Assembly (NCBI RefSeq): GCF_016801985.1
Contig: NZ_JAEVLS010000003.1
Coordinates: 310,001 to 374,000, forward strand
Length of the DNA stretch: 64,000 bases
Direction of reading: 5' to 3'
Source: Steroidobacter gossypii
GTDB lineage: Bacteria > Pseudomonadota > Gammaproteobacteria > Steroidobacterales > Steroidobacteraceae
A program made the translations under genes and the position numbers. The notes beneath the pieces are model-generated. The model was given only the letters and a program-made list of their open reading frames with translations. It was not told where the DNA came from and made no database searches. This document shows positions 1 to 9,342 of the stretch, piece by piece. Numbering within the stretch: the first letter of the stretch is position 1; each line of letters starts with the position of its first letter.

Positions 1-535
1 CCGGCGCGACGACCGTGACATGGATCCCGACGGGCTTCAGTTCTTGAGCCAGCGCTTCCGTCAGTGCTTCGACTGCAGATCGGGTCGAGCAGTACACGCC
101 GCAGCCGGCATGAGCGACATCTCCGCCGACGGAACATACATTGATGACATGACCGGTGCGTCGACGCCGCATGTATGGCAGCACCGCGCGCGCGACGGCC
201 AGCACGCCGAACACGTTGGTGCGATAGATGGCTTCGATTTCCTTGCCGGACGCTTCCTCGACGGCGCCGATCAGAACGTAGCCCGCGTTGTTGATCAACA
301 CGTCGATGCGCCCGAAACGGTCCACCGCGGCCATGGCCGCGGCGTGCGCTTGCGCCTCGTCAGTGACATCGAGTGCGACCGGCAGCGCGGCGGGATGATC
401 CCGATACCGCTCCACCAGCGCCTGTGGATCCGGAGCAGTCGCCACCACCGAATGGCCTCGGGCGAGGGACTGCTCGACGATGGACTCGCCGAAGCCCCGG
501 TTGGCTCCGGTGATCAGAACGACCTTACTGCTCAT
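1..535 (-). CDS. Short-chain dehydrogenase/reductase, C-terminus cut by the window edge
   Basis: This is the N-terminal 178 residues of an NAD(P)-dependent SDR oxidoreductase; the rest lies beyond base 1. Visible are the Rossmann glycine motif TGANRGFG at residues 9-16, the NNAG motif and the conserved serine in NVCSVGG. The usual YxxxK catalytic pair reads YCSTR, so the lysine position carries arginine (codon CGA), which is unusual and may mean altered or lost activity. The start is ATG at 535. The gene lies 82 bases downstream of the large regulator on the same strand and may be co-transcribed with it. The substrate cannot be inferred. Confidence 0.85.
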   Translation of the reverse strand, partial: MSSKVVLITGANRGFGESIVEQSLARGHSVVATAPDPQALVERYRDHPAALPVALDVTDEAQAHAAAMAAVDRFGRIDVLINNAGYVLIGAVEEASGKEIEAIYRTNVFGVLAVARAVLPYMRRRRTGHVINVCSVGGDVAHAGCGVYCSTRSAVEALTEALAQELKPVGIHVTVVAP

Positions 536-617
536 GCGCGACACATTGAGGCCGCGGCGGGGTCGGGACGAGTTTTGACCCGTGAATCGGTGTGAATCGC
601 TGTAAACGCCCCGGCAG

Positions 618-3356
618 TCAGGCGGATTCGAGCCCCGCCATGACCTGTAACAGCTTGTTCTCCCAGCTCGGTGTGCCTTCGCTGCGGGCCAGCTCCAGGC
701 CGCGCCGGACGCACTCGGCGGCGGCCTCGCGTTGCCCGGAATCGAGCAATATTTGCGCCTTGATCCGGTGCATCTCCGGCAGATCGTAGGACCGACCCAC
801 GGCTTCGCGCTGGGCGATCGCCTGGTCCACCACGTCGAGCGCGGCGCCCGGCTCGCCGGTGGCGCGCAAAGCATCCGCCAGGATGGCCGAACAATACGGC
901 GCTTGAGCGACCTGTCGTTCCCGATTCAGTCGTTGAGCGGCGTCCCTCAGCAGCGGCACCGCGGCCTCATGGTCGCCCAGACCGTGCAGCAACTCGCCTT
1001 TGAGCATCTTGCCGCCGGCGAAATAGGGCTCGAGCAAGTAGTGATGCGAGGTATCGGCCAGGCGCTCGATGGCCTGCTCGGCCTCGACCCAGCACTCTCT
1101 CCACAGGTACACCGACGTGGCATAGAGCAGGGTGAGGCAGTACGACACGGGATGTTTGAGCTTGGCGCCTTCGTCGATCGCCTGCGCCGCGACCTGCAAC
1201 GCCTTGTCGGTTTGTCCGGTGAGCCACAGGAGTCGCGCGCGGACCGCAAGACCGGGCGTGCGCTGGTCGTAGCCGAAGTAACGTTTTCGGGTGCCGGGCG
1301 GGGCGGTCGGATGTGACATGGCCGCATCACAACTTGCCAAAGCCGCGACCTGATCTCCGGCCAGGTGCAGGGCCATGCCCAGCATCCACTGCGCGCTGGC
1401 CATCTCAGCATGATTGGCCACTTCGGCGGCCGAAGCGGCGGCATCGCGCGCTCCAGGGAAGTTTCCGGTCCGAGCCGAGAACGCGTGCATGCCGGTGAGG
1501 AACTCGAACTGCCCCCGCTGGTCGCCGAATTTGCGAGCCAGCTCCAGGCCGCGCACGATTTGCAGCCGCACTCGCTCATCGTTGCCCAGAGAAAACATCG
1601 TCGAGACGGACAGCGTCCTGAGCAGCTGCGACTCGTGGATGCTGTCTCGATCCGCATCGATGAGCCGTTCCAACGCTCGCGAGCTCCAGACACGAGCCTC
1701 GGCCAGGAGCGACCAGCGCAGAATCACTCTCGTCGCAGCGACGCTCAGGTCTCGCGCGATGGCTGGATCGCCTTGCTCGGAGAAGCTCCATTCGAGCGCC
1801 GAGCGAATGTTGCCGAGATCACGACTGTCCAACGCGCCCGGCGCGGAGGCGTTTTCAGACTCGCGACAACGCAGCGCGAAGTAGCGCGCGTGTCTTGCGG
1901 CAATGAGCTGCGCTTCTCCGCTCTCGGTGAGTTTGAGCAGCGTGTAGGCACGCACCATTTCGAGCAAACGATAGCGAGGCTGGCCTTCGGTGATGCGCAT
2001 CGACACCAGCGATTTCGCCACCAGGCTCGCGATGATCTCGATAGTCGCGGAGGAATCCTCGTCCTCCTCGCCGACGATGGCCAGGGCGCCGGCGAGGCTG
2101 AATTCGCCCATGAACACCGACAATCGGCGTAGCACCTGTTGCTCCTGGTCGCAGAGCAGGGAGTAACTCCAGTCGAGGGTGGCGCTCAGCGTCTGATGTC
2201 TGGGCAAGGCCGTGCGACGGCCACGCCATGCCAACGCGAGTTGCTTCTCCAGCAACTCGGCCGTGCCGCGAATGCCGAACACGCTGACCCGCCCGGCGGC
2301 GAGTTCGACGGCCAATGCAATGCCATCCAGGCGGCGGCAGATCTCCGCGACGATCGGCGCTTCCTCATCGCTCAAGGTGATCGGCCCGGCGGTGGCGCCG
2401 GCGCGTTCCAGGAACAATTGAACGGCAGGATATTCGAGAGCGCGCGCGGCGGTCATGTCATCCGTCGTTTCCGGCGTGCCGAGCGGTTCGAGCGCATAGA
2501 CATGCTCGCCTTCGACATTGAGCAGTTCGCGACTGGTCGCAAGGATGTGGACGCGCGGCGCTTCGACGAAGATCCGCTCGGCGAGAGCGCCGATCGCCTG
2601 GATCACGTGCTCGCAATTGTCCAGGAGCAACAGCAGATTGGTCTCGCGCAGGAAGGCCAGGATTTCAGGCGTCGGATCTTCTTTGCGAACGGTCAATCCG
2701 AGCGTGGCGGCAATCGCATTGGGCACACCGGCGGCATCTGTGACCGCGGCGAGGTCGACGAACACCGCCGCGGTGAACTCCGGACTGAGCAGGTGCGCGA
2801 CGCAAACGGCGACGGTCGTTTTGCCGAGGCCGCCGGGGCCCACGATAGTAACGAAGCGAGTGCCTCGGACCTGTTGTGTCAGGGCGGCGATGGCGGAATC
2901 GCGGCCCACCATGCGGGTCAATCGCGCTGGCAGAGAGGAGGCGACACGAGCGGGGGCGCGCTCCGAGGTGGAAGCCGGCGATGCCGGCGCATGAGGCGTC
3001 GATTCCGATGGGACGTTCGAATGGGGCGTGGAGACGGGAGCGACGAACGAATAGCCGCGGCCGGGAACATTGGTGATGTAACGAGCGCCGTCAACGCCGT
3101 CGGTGAGCGCTTTCCTGAGCGCGGCCACGTGCACGCGAAGGCTGCTTTCCTCGACGATCACATCCGGCCACACTCGCGCGACCAGAGTTTTCTTGCCGAT
3201 CACCTCGCCAGCGCGCTCCACCAGCGTGATCAAAATGTCCAATGCACGGCTGCCGATTTCGACGGGTGCACCGTCTCGTAACAAACGGCGCTCGATGGCA
3301 TGCAGCCGAAACGGACCGAAATGGTACTCGCGTGCGGGTGAAGGGGGCGGGCCCAT
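618..3356 (-). CDS. Winged-helix transcriptional regulator with NB-ARC/AAA-type ATPase domain
   Basis: Predicted cytoplasmic one-component regulator of 912 residues. Residues ~10-105 form an OmpR/PhoB-type winged helix (YHFGPF start, VPGRGYSFVAPV end). An NTPase of the LuxR/MalT or NB-ARC kind follows, with Walker A GPGGLGKTT and Walker B LLLLLDNCEH. The C-terminal ~450 residues are helical and alanine-rich and look like TPR-type sensor repeats. The ATG at 3356 is preferred because it directly precedes the winged helix; the frame stays open to 3470, but the added residues look non-coding. It diverges from the ABM protein at 3488, and a target among the flanking genes is plausible but not shown. 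The ligand is unknown. Confidence 0.85.
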   Translation of the reverse strand: MGPPPSPAREYHFGPFRLHAIERRLLRDGAPVEIGSRALDILITLVERAGEVIGKKTLVARVWPDVIVEESSLRVHVAALRKALTDGVDGARYITNVPGRGYSFVAPVSTPHSNVPSESTPHAPASPASTSERAPARVASSLPARLTRMVGRDSAIAALTQQVRGTRFVTIVGPGGLGKTTVAVCVAHLLSPEFTAAVFVDLAAVTDAAGVPNAIAATLGLTVRKEDPTPEILAFLRETNLLLLLDNCEHVIQAIGALAERIFVEAPRVHILATSRELLNVEGEHVYALEPLGTPETTDDMTAARALEYPAVQLFLERAGATAGPITLSDEEAPIVAEICRRLDGIALAVELAAGRVSVFGIRGTAELLEKQLALAWRGRRTALPRHQTLSATLDWSYSLLCDQEQQVLRRLSVFMGEFSLAGALAIVGEEDEDSSATIEIIASLVAKSLVSMRITEGQPRYRLLEMVRAYTLLKLTESGEAQLIAARHARYFALRCRESENASAPGALDSRDLGNIRSALEWSFSEQGDPAIARDLSVAATRVILRWSLLAEARVWSSRALERLIDADRDSIHESQLLRTLSVSTMFSLGNDERVRLQIVRGLELARKFGDQRGQFEFLTGMHAFSARTGNFPGARDAAASAAEVANHAEMASAQWMLGMALHLAGDQVAALASCDAAMSHPTAPPGTRKRYFGYDQRTPGLAVRARLLWLTGQTDKALQVAAQAIDEGAKLKHPVSYCLTLLYATSVYLWRECWVEAEQAIERLADTSHHYLLEPYFAGGKMLKGELLHGLGDHEAAVPLLRDAAQRLNRERQVAQAPYCSAILADALRATGEPGAALDVVDQAIAQREAVGRSYDLPEMHRIKAQILLDSGQREAAAECVRRGLELARSEGTPSWENKLLQVMAGLESA

Positions 3357-3487
3357 GGTTCGAGTCTCGAGTTCGCGCGGGAAGCGTGGATGATACCGCG
3401 TACGCGGGACGGTAGCAGTGAATGCACTGATACCACGGCCCGCGGCGCCGTAGCGTAATGACCCGGTCAACGGATCGGAGGTGTGTC

Positions 3488-4102
3488 ATGGCAAGCAGCG
3501 GACTACTCATCCGGATGGACGCAATTCATGGCAAGGAGCGCGAGGTCGAGCAATTCCTGCGTTCGGCCGTGCCTCTGGTGGAGGAGGAGATCGGCACCAC
3601 CTCCTGGTTCGCCGTGCGTTTTGGGCGTGGCGAGTACGGAATCTTTGACACGTTCCTGGATGATGCCGCGCGCGAGGAACATCTGGCCGGGCCGGTCGCC
3701 GTCGCCTTGCGAGAGCATGGCGACAACCTGTTCGATTCCCCGTTGCGCATCCAGCGGGTGGAAGTGCTGGCCGACAAGATGCCGGTCACGCATCCGTTCC
3801 CGGACACCAAGGGCATCCTGCTCACCTTCAAGCCCAAGAGCGGTCACGAAAAGGAAGTGGAAGAGTTTCTGGTCGACGCCAGGCGCATGGTGATGGAGGA
3901 GCCGAACACCGCCGCCTGGTTCGCTCTCAAGACCGAGAACGGTGAGTACGGGATCTTCGATGTCTTCCCTGACAACGGTGCGCGCTTCGTGCACCTGGTG
4001 GGCCACGTGCCGCGCGAGCTGGCGAAACACGCCATGTCGTGGCTGGGCTCGGTGCCAGAGGTCGAGTTGGTCAGCGTGCAGGCCGAGAAGCTCGGGGTGT
4101 GA
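3488..4102 (+). CDS. Tandem antibiotic-biosynthesis-monooxygenase (ABM) domain protein
   Basis: Small soluble protein of 204 residues made of two similar ~100-residue halves. Each half carries a ferredoxin-like dimeric alpha/beta-barrel signature: WFAVRFGRGEYGIFD in the first and WFALKTENGEYGIFD in the second. ABM-domain proteins are usually one domain that dimerises, so this looks like an internal duplication giving a covalent dimer. The ATG at 3488 follows a good ribosome site (GGAGGT at 3477-3482). It diverges from the winged-helix regulator, which may control it. Family members range from heme-degrading and quinol monooxygenases to proteins without known activity, so no substrate is proposed. 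Confidence 0.8.
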   Translation: MASSGLLIRMDAIHGKEREVEQFLRSAVPLVEEEIGTTSWFAVRFGRGEYGIFDTFLDDAAREEHLAGPVAVALREHGDNLFDSPLRIQRVEVLADKMPVTHPFPDTKGILLTFKPKSGHEKEVEEFLVDARRMVMEEPNTAAWFALKTENGEYGIFDVFPDNGARFVHLVGHVPRELAKHAMSWLGSVPEVELVSVQAEKLGV

Positions 4103-4224
4103 CCGCGGCTGTTTGAAATAACGTGATCGCAATGTCATCGAAGCCCACCGCGCGCACGTGGAAATGAATGCCTAGGCAGCCGACACGACAAGGAACTTTC
4201 CCGACAAACATACGTTAGTCATGT

Positions 4225-5637
4225 GTGTTGTCAGCTACGTGTGTGAGAGCGGGCGCCACAGCGCGGACACGACCGGACTTCCGGTCATTGCTGCTGCTGA
4301 TTCCATTGGCCCTGAGCGCGGCCTGCGCTCAGAATCCGCAAGTCGAAACTCCTGAACGGACGCCACCGATCGTCACCCGACAGCGAGCGCTGTCCGAGCA
4401 CGAGAGCGATCCGTTGCTCAAGGCGGCGCTGGAGGATTACAAGAACGACGCCCAAGTGCGCGAGCTCGTCAGTGCCGTGCGGCGCTATTCGTCGGCGCCG
4501 TTGACGACGGGCAATCGCGTCGGCGTGCTCATCGACGGGCCGCAGACCTATGCCTCCATCGAAGCGGACCTGAAGGCGGCCCGACATCACATTCACCTGG
4601 AGACCTTCATTTTCGGCGCCGACGATATCGGCCGGAAGTTCGCAGATTTGCTGGCGCGCAAGCGCAAGGAAGGCATCGAAGTGCGCGTGCTCTACGACAG
4701 CATCGGCAGCATGGAAACCCCGAAAGATTTTTTCGAGCAGCTGCGTCGGCAGGGCATCGAGGTGCGCGAGTTCAGACCGATGAATCCGGTCAAGAACCCG
4801 CGCATCTGGGACATTCACAATCGCGATCATCGCAAGATCATCGTGATCGACGGCCAGGTGGGCTTCACCGGCGGCATCAACATCGATAACACCTATTCGA
4901 GCGCGTCGACCAGCCGGCCGGGGCCGAAGCGCGGCGTCGAAGACGGCTGGCGCGATACCCACCTGCGCATCGAGGGCCCGGCGGTCAAGCAGCTGCAGAC
5001 GTTGTTTTTGCAGTCCTGGGCGGAAGCCGGCGATCCGGTGCAGGCGACCGACGGCGATCGATACTTACCGTCGCCGCGATCGGCCGGCGACACGCTGGTC
5101 ACCATCGTTGCCAACGATAGCGAAAGCGAGGACCGCTCCCTGTACGGCACGTATCTCGCGGCGTTCAAACATGCCAGCAGCCGATTGTGGATCACGCACG
5201 CCTACTTTGCTCCCAACGACGAGCTGTTGGATGCGATGGCGGATGCCGCGCGTCGTGGCGTCGATGTGAGGCTCATCGTGCCGGCGTTCACCGATTCGCG
5301 GCTGGTGCTCAATGCCACTCAGTCGACGTTCACGCCCCTGCTGAAGGCGGGCGTGAAGATCTATGAATTGCAAGATGCGCTGTTGCACGCCAAGAGCGTG
5401 GTGATCGATGGCACGGTCTCGATCGTCGGCTCCGCCAATCTGGACATGCGTAGCTTCGTGCACAACGATGAAGTCAACGCCATCGTGATCGATCGCGATT
5501 TCGGTCGACGCATGGAGCAGGTGTTCGATCGCGACCAGCGCGCGGCGAGCCCGGTCACGCTGGAACGTTGGAAGAAGCGCTCGCTGTGGCAGCGAATGAA
5601 GGAGTTCAGCGTCAAGCTGTTCGGCTACTGGCTGTGA
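4225..5637 (+). CDS. Phospholipase D-family cardiolipin synthase-like lipoprotein
   Basis: Two-HKD enzyme of the PLD superfamily, most like cardiolipin synthases, which transfer phosphatidyl groups at the inner membrane. The two catalytic motifs are HRKIIVIDG (followed by GFTGGINI) and HAKSVVIDG (followed by IVGSANLDMRS). The N-terminus has basic residues, a hydrophobic stretch and LSAAC, a weak lipobox, so it is probably exported or lipid-anchored. The start is uncertain: in-frame GTG codons occur at 4225 and 4243 and neither has a clear ribosome site. The 3' end overlaps the convergent MBL hydrolase gene by 26 bases. Other phosphatidyltransferase or nuclease activities remain possible. Confidence 0.85.
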   Translation: MLSATCVRAGATARTRPDFRSLLLLIPLALSAACAQNPQVETPERTPPIVTRQRALSEHESDPLLKAALEDYKNDAQVRELVSAVRRYSSAPLTTGNRVGVLIDGPQTYASIEADLKAARHHIHLETFIFGADDIGRKFADLLARKRKEGIEVRVLYDSIGSMETPKDFFEQLRRQGIEVREFRPMNPVKNPRIWDIHNRDHRKIIVIDGQVGFTGGINIDNTYSSASTSRPGPKRGVEDGWRDTHLRIEGPAVKQLQTLFLQSWAEAGDPVQATDGDRYLPSPRSAGDTLVTIVANDSESEDRSLYGTYLAAFKHASSRLWITHAYFAPNDELLDAMADAARRGVDVRLIVPAFTDSRLVLNATQSTFTPLLKAGVKIYELQDALLHAKSVVIDGTVSIVGSANLDMRSFVHNDEVNAIVIDRDFGRRMEQVFDRDQRAASPVTLERWKKRSLWQRMKEFSVKLFGYWL

Positions 5638-6646
5638 CACCTTGCCAGGCGCGCATGAACTCCGCGCGTTGCGTGGCTTCGTCGTCGTGATAGCGCGATG
5701 AGAAATGAAACGGATGCGCGTCTTTGACTGACGCCAATCGGGCGACGGCGCCCGCTTGCGCCGTGGTGAGATGAGACTTGCCGGCGGCTAGCTCCTGGTC
5801 TGCTTCCAGGAACACCGCTTCGATGAACAGCAGGTCCGCGTCGGCGGCGAAGTCGATCAGGCGTTGCCGATTGGCGTCGGTCCAGCCCACGTCGGTGATG
5901 TAGCAGACCTTCTGGCCGGGCACGAACTCCAGCACGTCGCGTTTCAATTCGCCCAGCGAGAACGTTTCTTCGCGGAAGCCGTCGCGCGTGCGCCATCTGA
6001 CGTGAATGGGTGTGTCGTCAGGCGCGTCCGAGCGTGCTTGTTTTTTGAGCTCCGTCAGCCACGGGCCGGTGGGCAAGCCGCGGCTCTCGAGTCGATTCTT
6101 CCACACGTTGATGTGCGTGCTCTCCTCGAAGCGGAAGGCAAGTGATGTGATGTCGTGATGGTCCAGCGCCACAGTGCGCACCAGGAATTGTTCGTCTCGC
6201 AGGAGCACCCCGTCGTCGGCTGCGATGTTTGAAAGCGGCTCGCGCTGGAATCGGTCACGACTGCGGAAGCGGGCGCGCGCGACGGTGCCGTCCGTTCGCA
6301 TCTCATGCGCCTCGATGACGAAATCTACGCTGTAGTTCTGCACCAGATTCCAGGTGTACGCCGCGAGCTTATGCTCCACCTGCGAAATGAAATGCTCCGG
6401 TCCGTACAGACGCACGCCGGTATCGCGGCCGAGACATACGCGCAGCAGGTGATCGAAGCCCGCGAAATGGTCCATGTGCGTGTGGCTCACGAACACATCG
6501 CTCACTCGCAGCAGCACGCGCGTGGAGAGCGATCGTACGTCCCCGATATCGAAGAGCAGGGCGCGCCTCTGGAACTTCAGGTCGATGCACACGCCCGGGT
6601 CGCCCCACACTCCGTTGACCAGCCTGGCGTGATAGATCGGTCGCAT
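5612..6646 (-). CDS. MBL-fold metallo-hydrolase, RNase Z-like
   Basis: Predicted zinc hydrolase of 344 residues. The metal-binding HxHxDH motif is seen as SHTHMDHFAG around residues 54-63. Further ligands probably come from the TDVGWTD segment and a late histidine. The overall plan (N-terminal motif, C-terminal ITDVG and LFIEAVFL) resembles RNase Z/ElaC-type and related MBL proteins, but a tRNA 3'-processing role is not proven and the protein could act on another phosphodiester. It starts with ATG at 6646 and ends inside the tail of the PLD gene. The YCII gene lies upstream on the same strand with a 41-base gap, so the two may share a transcript. Confidence 0.8.
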   Translation of the reverse strand: MRPIYHARLVNGVWGDPGVCIDLKFQRRALLFDIGDVRSLSTRVLLRVSDVFVSHTHMDHFAGFDHLLRVCLGRDTGVRLYGPEHFISQVEHKLAAYTWNLVQNYSVDFVIEAHEMRTDGTVARARFRSRDRFQREPLSNIAADDGVLLRDEQFLVRTVALDHHDITSLAFRFEESTHINVWKNRLESRGLPTGPWLTELKKQARSDAPDDTPIHVRWRTRDGFREETFSLGELKRDVLEFVPGQKVCYITDVGWTDANRQRLIDFAADADLLFIEAVFLEADQELAAGKSHLTTAQAGAVARLASVKDAHPFHFSSRYHDDEATQRAEFMRAWQGVTASSRTA

Positions 6647-6687
6647 GCCCGCGCAACGCCGTCACACCGGTGAAGTTCCTGCGCCTG

Positions 6688-7044
6688 TCACTGTCCGGGG
6701 ATGGGCAGGCACTCCATGACTTCCACCGACTGGCCCGGGAAGATGGCGAAGTGCGGATGATTCTCGAACATGCGCGCCGCCGCCTCGTGGGACTCGGCCT
6801 GGACCACCACATAGCCGACCAGATTATTGGTGATGTCGGAAACGCCTGACCGATCGATCTGCTTGGTCTTGCCGAGCGGTCCACCTTGCGCCACCACGAC
6901 CGCCTGGTGCTTCTGCATCCAGGCGCCCCAGGCCTGCATGCCTTCCTGCTCGCGCTGCTTGCGCTGAGCTTCGGGCATCGCGTCCCACTGTGCTTTTTCC
7001 GGCGCGGTGGCCGCGCCGGTGTAGACCGCTAGGAAAGTTTTCAT
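6688..7044 (-). CDS. YCII-related domain protein
   Basis: Small cytoplasmic protein of 118 residues with the alpha/beta fold pattern of the YCII/DGPF group: MKTFLAVYTG at the start, a middle GGPLGKTK turn, GYVVVQAES, and a C-terminal EVMECLPI strand. The start is ATG at 7044, set by a strong ribosome site (AGGAGGG at 7048-7054); the open frame further upstream is ignored for that reason. YCII relatives are often small dimers found near ECF sigma factors or oxidoreductases, and no specific reaction can be assigned here. The nearest same-strand neighbour downstream is the MBL hydrolase. Confidence 0.75.
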   Translation of the reverse strand: MKTFLAVYTGAATAPEKAQWDAMPEAQRKQREQEGMQAWGAWMQKHQAVVVAQGGPLGKTKQIDRSGVSDITNNLVGYVVVQAESHEAAARMFENHPHFAIFPGQSVEVMECLPIPGQ

Positions 7045-7254
7045 GTGGCCCTCCTCAAAAAAATTGCGACTCGATGCGGCCGGGAACCGCTGGCGCTGCG
7101 CTTGTCCAATCGGTTCCGAGCCCGGGCTCGGTACTATAATTCTCCACGGCGGCCGGGACGACCCGCGCGGCTGTTTTAGCACGAGGGACGACCCTCGCGA
7201 TCATGGAGCGCACCATGAATGGTGCTCGCCGGCATCGTCGGATTGAAGATGAGC

Positions 7255-9099
7255 TCAGCTCGAGGACGGCGCTGACGCTTGGGCGGCGCCCGGAATCTCG
7301 TTCAGCGCCTTGCCTTCGCTGCGAGGCTTGCTGAACGGCGTCGGGCGCGTCGGCGCTTGCGGCGTGTTGCGAAGGAGCATTCCCATGCCTGCTTCGTAGC
7401 CGCCGCCGGCGACCTCGAGCGCGAAGCGTTCGGCATCGCGCTCGCGAATGGTGTCGATGACCTCTTCGATCTCCGCATCTTCCATGCCCAGCTGACGCAG
7501 GGCTGCGCCACCAAACTGCAGTGCCGATTCGAATGTTTCCCGGATGTGGTAGTCGACGCCCGCGCCGACCAACAGTCGCGCGTGCTCTCGATCGAAGGCG
7601 CGCACCAACAGCTTCGCTTGTGGGAACTCGGAGCGGACGAGTTCGACGATGCGATCGGACGCTTTCCGATTGTCGACGCACACGGCAATCGCTCTGGCAT
7701 TGCCCGCACCGGACGCTCGTAGCACATCCAGACGGGTGCCATCGCCGTAATACACGGTGAAGCCGAAGCCCTGGGCGGCGCGGATCATCTCGATGTCCGA
7801 ATCGATGATGCTCACATCGACGCCGCGCGCGAGCAGGGCCTGGCTCACCACCTGGCCGAAACGGCCGAAACCGATCATGAGCACGCTGCCGGTGAGGCCT
7901 TCGGCGATGGGAATGCCGTCCAGCGACTGGCGCGCTGGCTGTATGAAGCGGCGGACCACGATGACGACCAGCGGCGTGAGCACCATCGAGAGCACCACGA
8001 TCGCGGTGAAATTCGCGTTCACCTGGGCGTCGATGAGTCCGCGGGCGGAGGCGGCGCTGTAGAGAACGAAGGCGAACTCGCCACCTTGGGCCATCAACAC
8101 GGCGCGATCCAAGGCTTCGGGATGCGAGCTGTGGGTGAGCCGGGCGACGAAATAGATGCACAGCGCCTTGGTCAGCATCATCGCTGGGACGGCGGCGGCG
8201 ATCAGCGCCAGGTTCTCGGCGACGACGGACAAATCCAGGCTCATGCCTACGGCGAGGAAGAACAGGCCGAGGAGCAGACCGCGGAATGGTTCGACGTCGG
8301 CTTCCAGCTGATGCCGGAAAGTCGATTCGGAAAGCAGCACGCCGGCGAGGAATGCGCCCATGGCACTGGATAGCCCGCCGGCCTCCATCAACAGCGCCGA
8401 GCCGAGTACGACCAGGAGCGCGGCGGCGGCCATCACTTCGCGAGTGCGAGCGGCGGCGAGCAGGCTGAACAGCGGGTTGAGTAGCCAGAGGCCGGCGAAG
8501 ATCAGCGCCGCCAGCGAGCCGATGCCGGTGACGATGGCAAGCCAATGGGGAGTGTCAGTGGCGGCGGCGACGCTGGGCGAAAGGAAACTGACGAGCGCCA
8601 GCAGGGGCACGATCAGCAGATCTTCGAACAGCAGCACGGAGACCATCTTCTGGCCGTGCGGGAGGGCGATGTCGCCGCGCTCGGCGAGCAGTTGCATGAC
8701 AATGGCGGTCGAGGTGAGCACGAAACCGGCGCCGCCGACGAATGCCACCACCGGTGAGAAGCCGAACGCCATGCCAACGCCGGTGAGGCCGAGCGTGCAG
8801 GCGCCGATCTGCAGGGCGCCGAGGCCGAAGATCTGTTTTCGCAGGTGCCACAGATGGGACGGGCGCATCTCCAGGCCGATGATGAAAAGAAACATCACGA
8901 CGCCGAGTTCGGCGAAGTGCAGGATGGCTTGGGGGTCGGAGAACAGACCCAGGCCGAAGGGGCCGATCAGCAGGCCGGCGGCGAGGTAGCCCAGCACCGA
9001 GCCCAAGCCCAATCGTCTGAACAGTGGCACGGCGATGACGGCGGCGCCCAGCAGGGCGACTGCGCTGATGAGCATGTTGGAGTCTTGTTCGGGGGCCAT
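7255..9099 (-). CDS. Monovalent cation:proton antiporter, CPA2/Kef type with TrkA-N domain
   Basis: Inner-membrane K+/H+ or Na+/H+ antiporter of 614 residues. The first ~380 residues contain about 12 hydrophobic segments of the Na_H_Exchanger family (LGLGSVLGYLAAGLLIGP near residues 30-47, and FLAGVLLSES). Residues ~400-520 form a cytoplasmic RCK/TrkA-N nucleotide-binding domain with the Rossmann sequence MIGFGRFG followed by DVSIIDSD. This arrangement matches KefB/KefC/YbaL, which export potassium during electrophile stress or pH shifts. ATG at 9099 is used; a second ATG lies eight codons in. No KefF/KefG ancillary gene is adjacent. Confidence 0.88.
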   Translation of the reverse strand: MAPEQDSNMLISAVALLGAAVIAVPLFRRLGLGSVLGYLAAGLLIGPFGLGLFSDPQAILHFAELGVVMFLFIIGLEMRPSHLWHLRKQIFGLGALQIGACTLGLTGVGMAFGFSPVVAFVGGAGFVLTSTAIVMQLLAERGDIALPHGQKMVSVLLFEDLLIVPLLALVSFLSPSVAAATDTPHWLAIVTGIGSLAALIFAGLWLLNPLFSLLAAARTREVMAAAALLVVLGSALLMEAGGLSSAMGAFLAGVLLSESTFRHQLEADVEPFRGLLLGLFFLAVGMSLDLSVVAENLALIAAAVPAMMLTKALCIYFVARLTHSSHPEALDRAVLMAQGGEFAFVLYSAASARGLIDAQVNANFTAIVVLSMVLTPLVVIVVRRFIQPARQSLDGIPIAEGLTGSVLMIGFGRFGQVVSQALLARGVDVSIIDSDIEMIRAAQGFGFTVYYGDGTRLDVLRASGAGNARAIAVCVDNRKASDRIVELVRSEFPQAKLLVRAFDREHARLLVGAGVDYHIRETFESALQFGGAALRQLGMEDAEIEEVIDTIRERDAERFALEVAGGGYEAGMGMLLRNTPQAPTRPTPFSKPRSEGKALNEIPGAAQASAPSSS

Positions 9100-9159
9100 G
9101 TCGTTAGCCTGTGCGAAGAAACGGATGGTCTGCGTCGGCGGCTTGCAGCGGCAGGGCGG

Positions 9160-9224
9160 TGGTACCGGCCGTGGCTCGATGCCTTCCGATCAGACGGCAC
9201 TGGTACCGGCCCCGCTTCGATGCC
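9160..9224. repeat. Imperfect 24-bp direct repeat in the antiporter/LysR intergenic region
   Basis: Two copies beginning TGGTACCGGCC and ending TCGATGCC occupy 9160-9183 and 9201-9224, 41 bases apart. They lie upstream of the antiporter start (9099) and downstream of the LysR gene stop (9343). They could be a tandem binding site or a remnant of a local duplication. Nothing else stands out in 9100-9342. Confidence 0.5.
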
Positions 9225-9342
9225 TGCGTATGGGGCGACGCAGTCGCGGGGTTAGCTTGCGCGCGCAGGCTGAATCATATCGATCTGATGGCGCACGCGC
9301 AGGGGAAAGTCGTGGAGCGCGCACGATCGTGATAGTCGAGGG

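Noticed and set aside
2139-3281. Long open frame (380 codons) on the plus strand
   Set aside because: It lies fully antisense to the winged-helix/NTPase regulator, which has clear domain motifs; the antisense product is Arg/Gln/His-rich with none.
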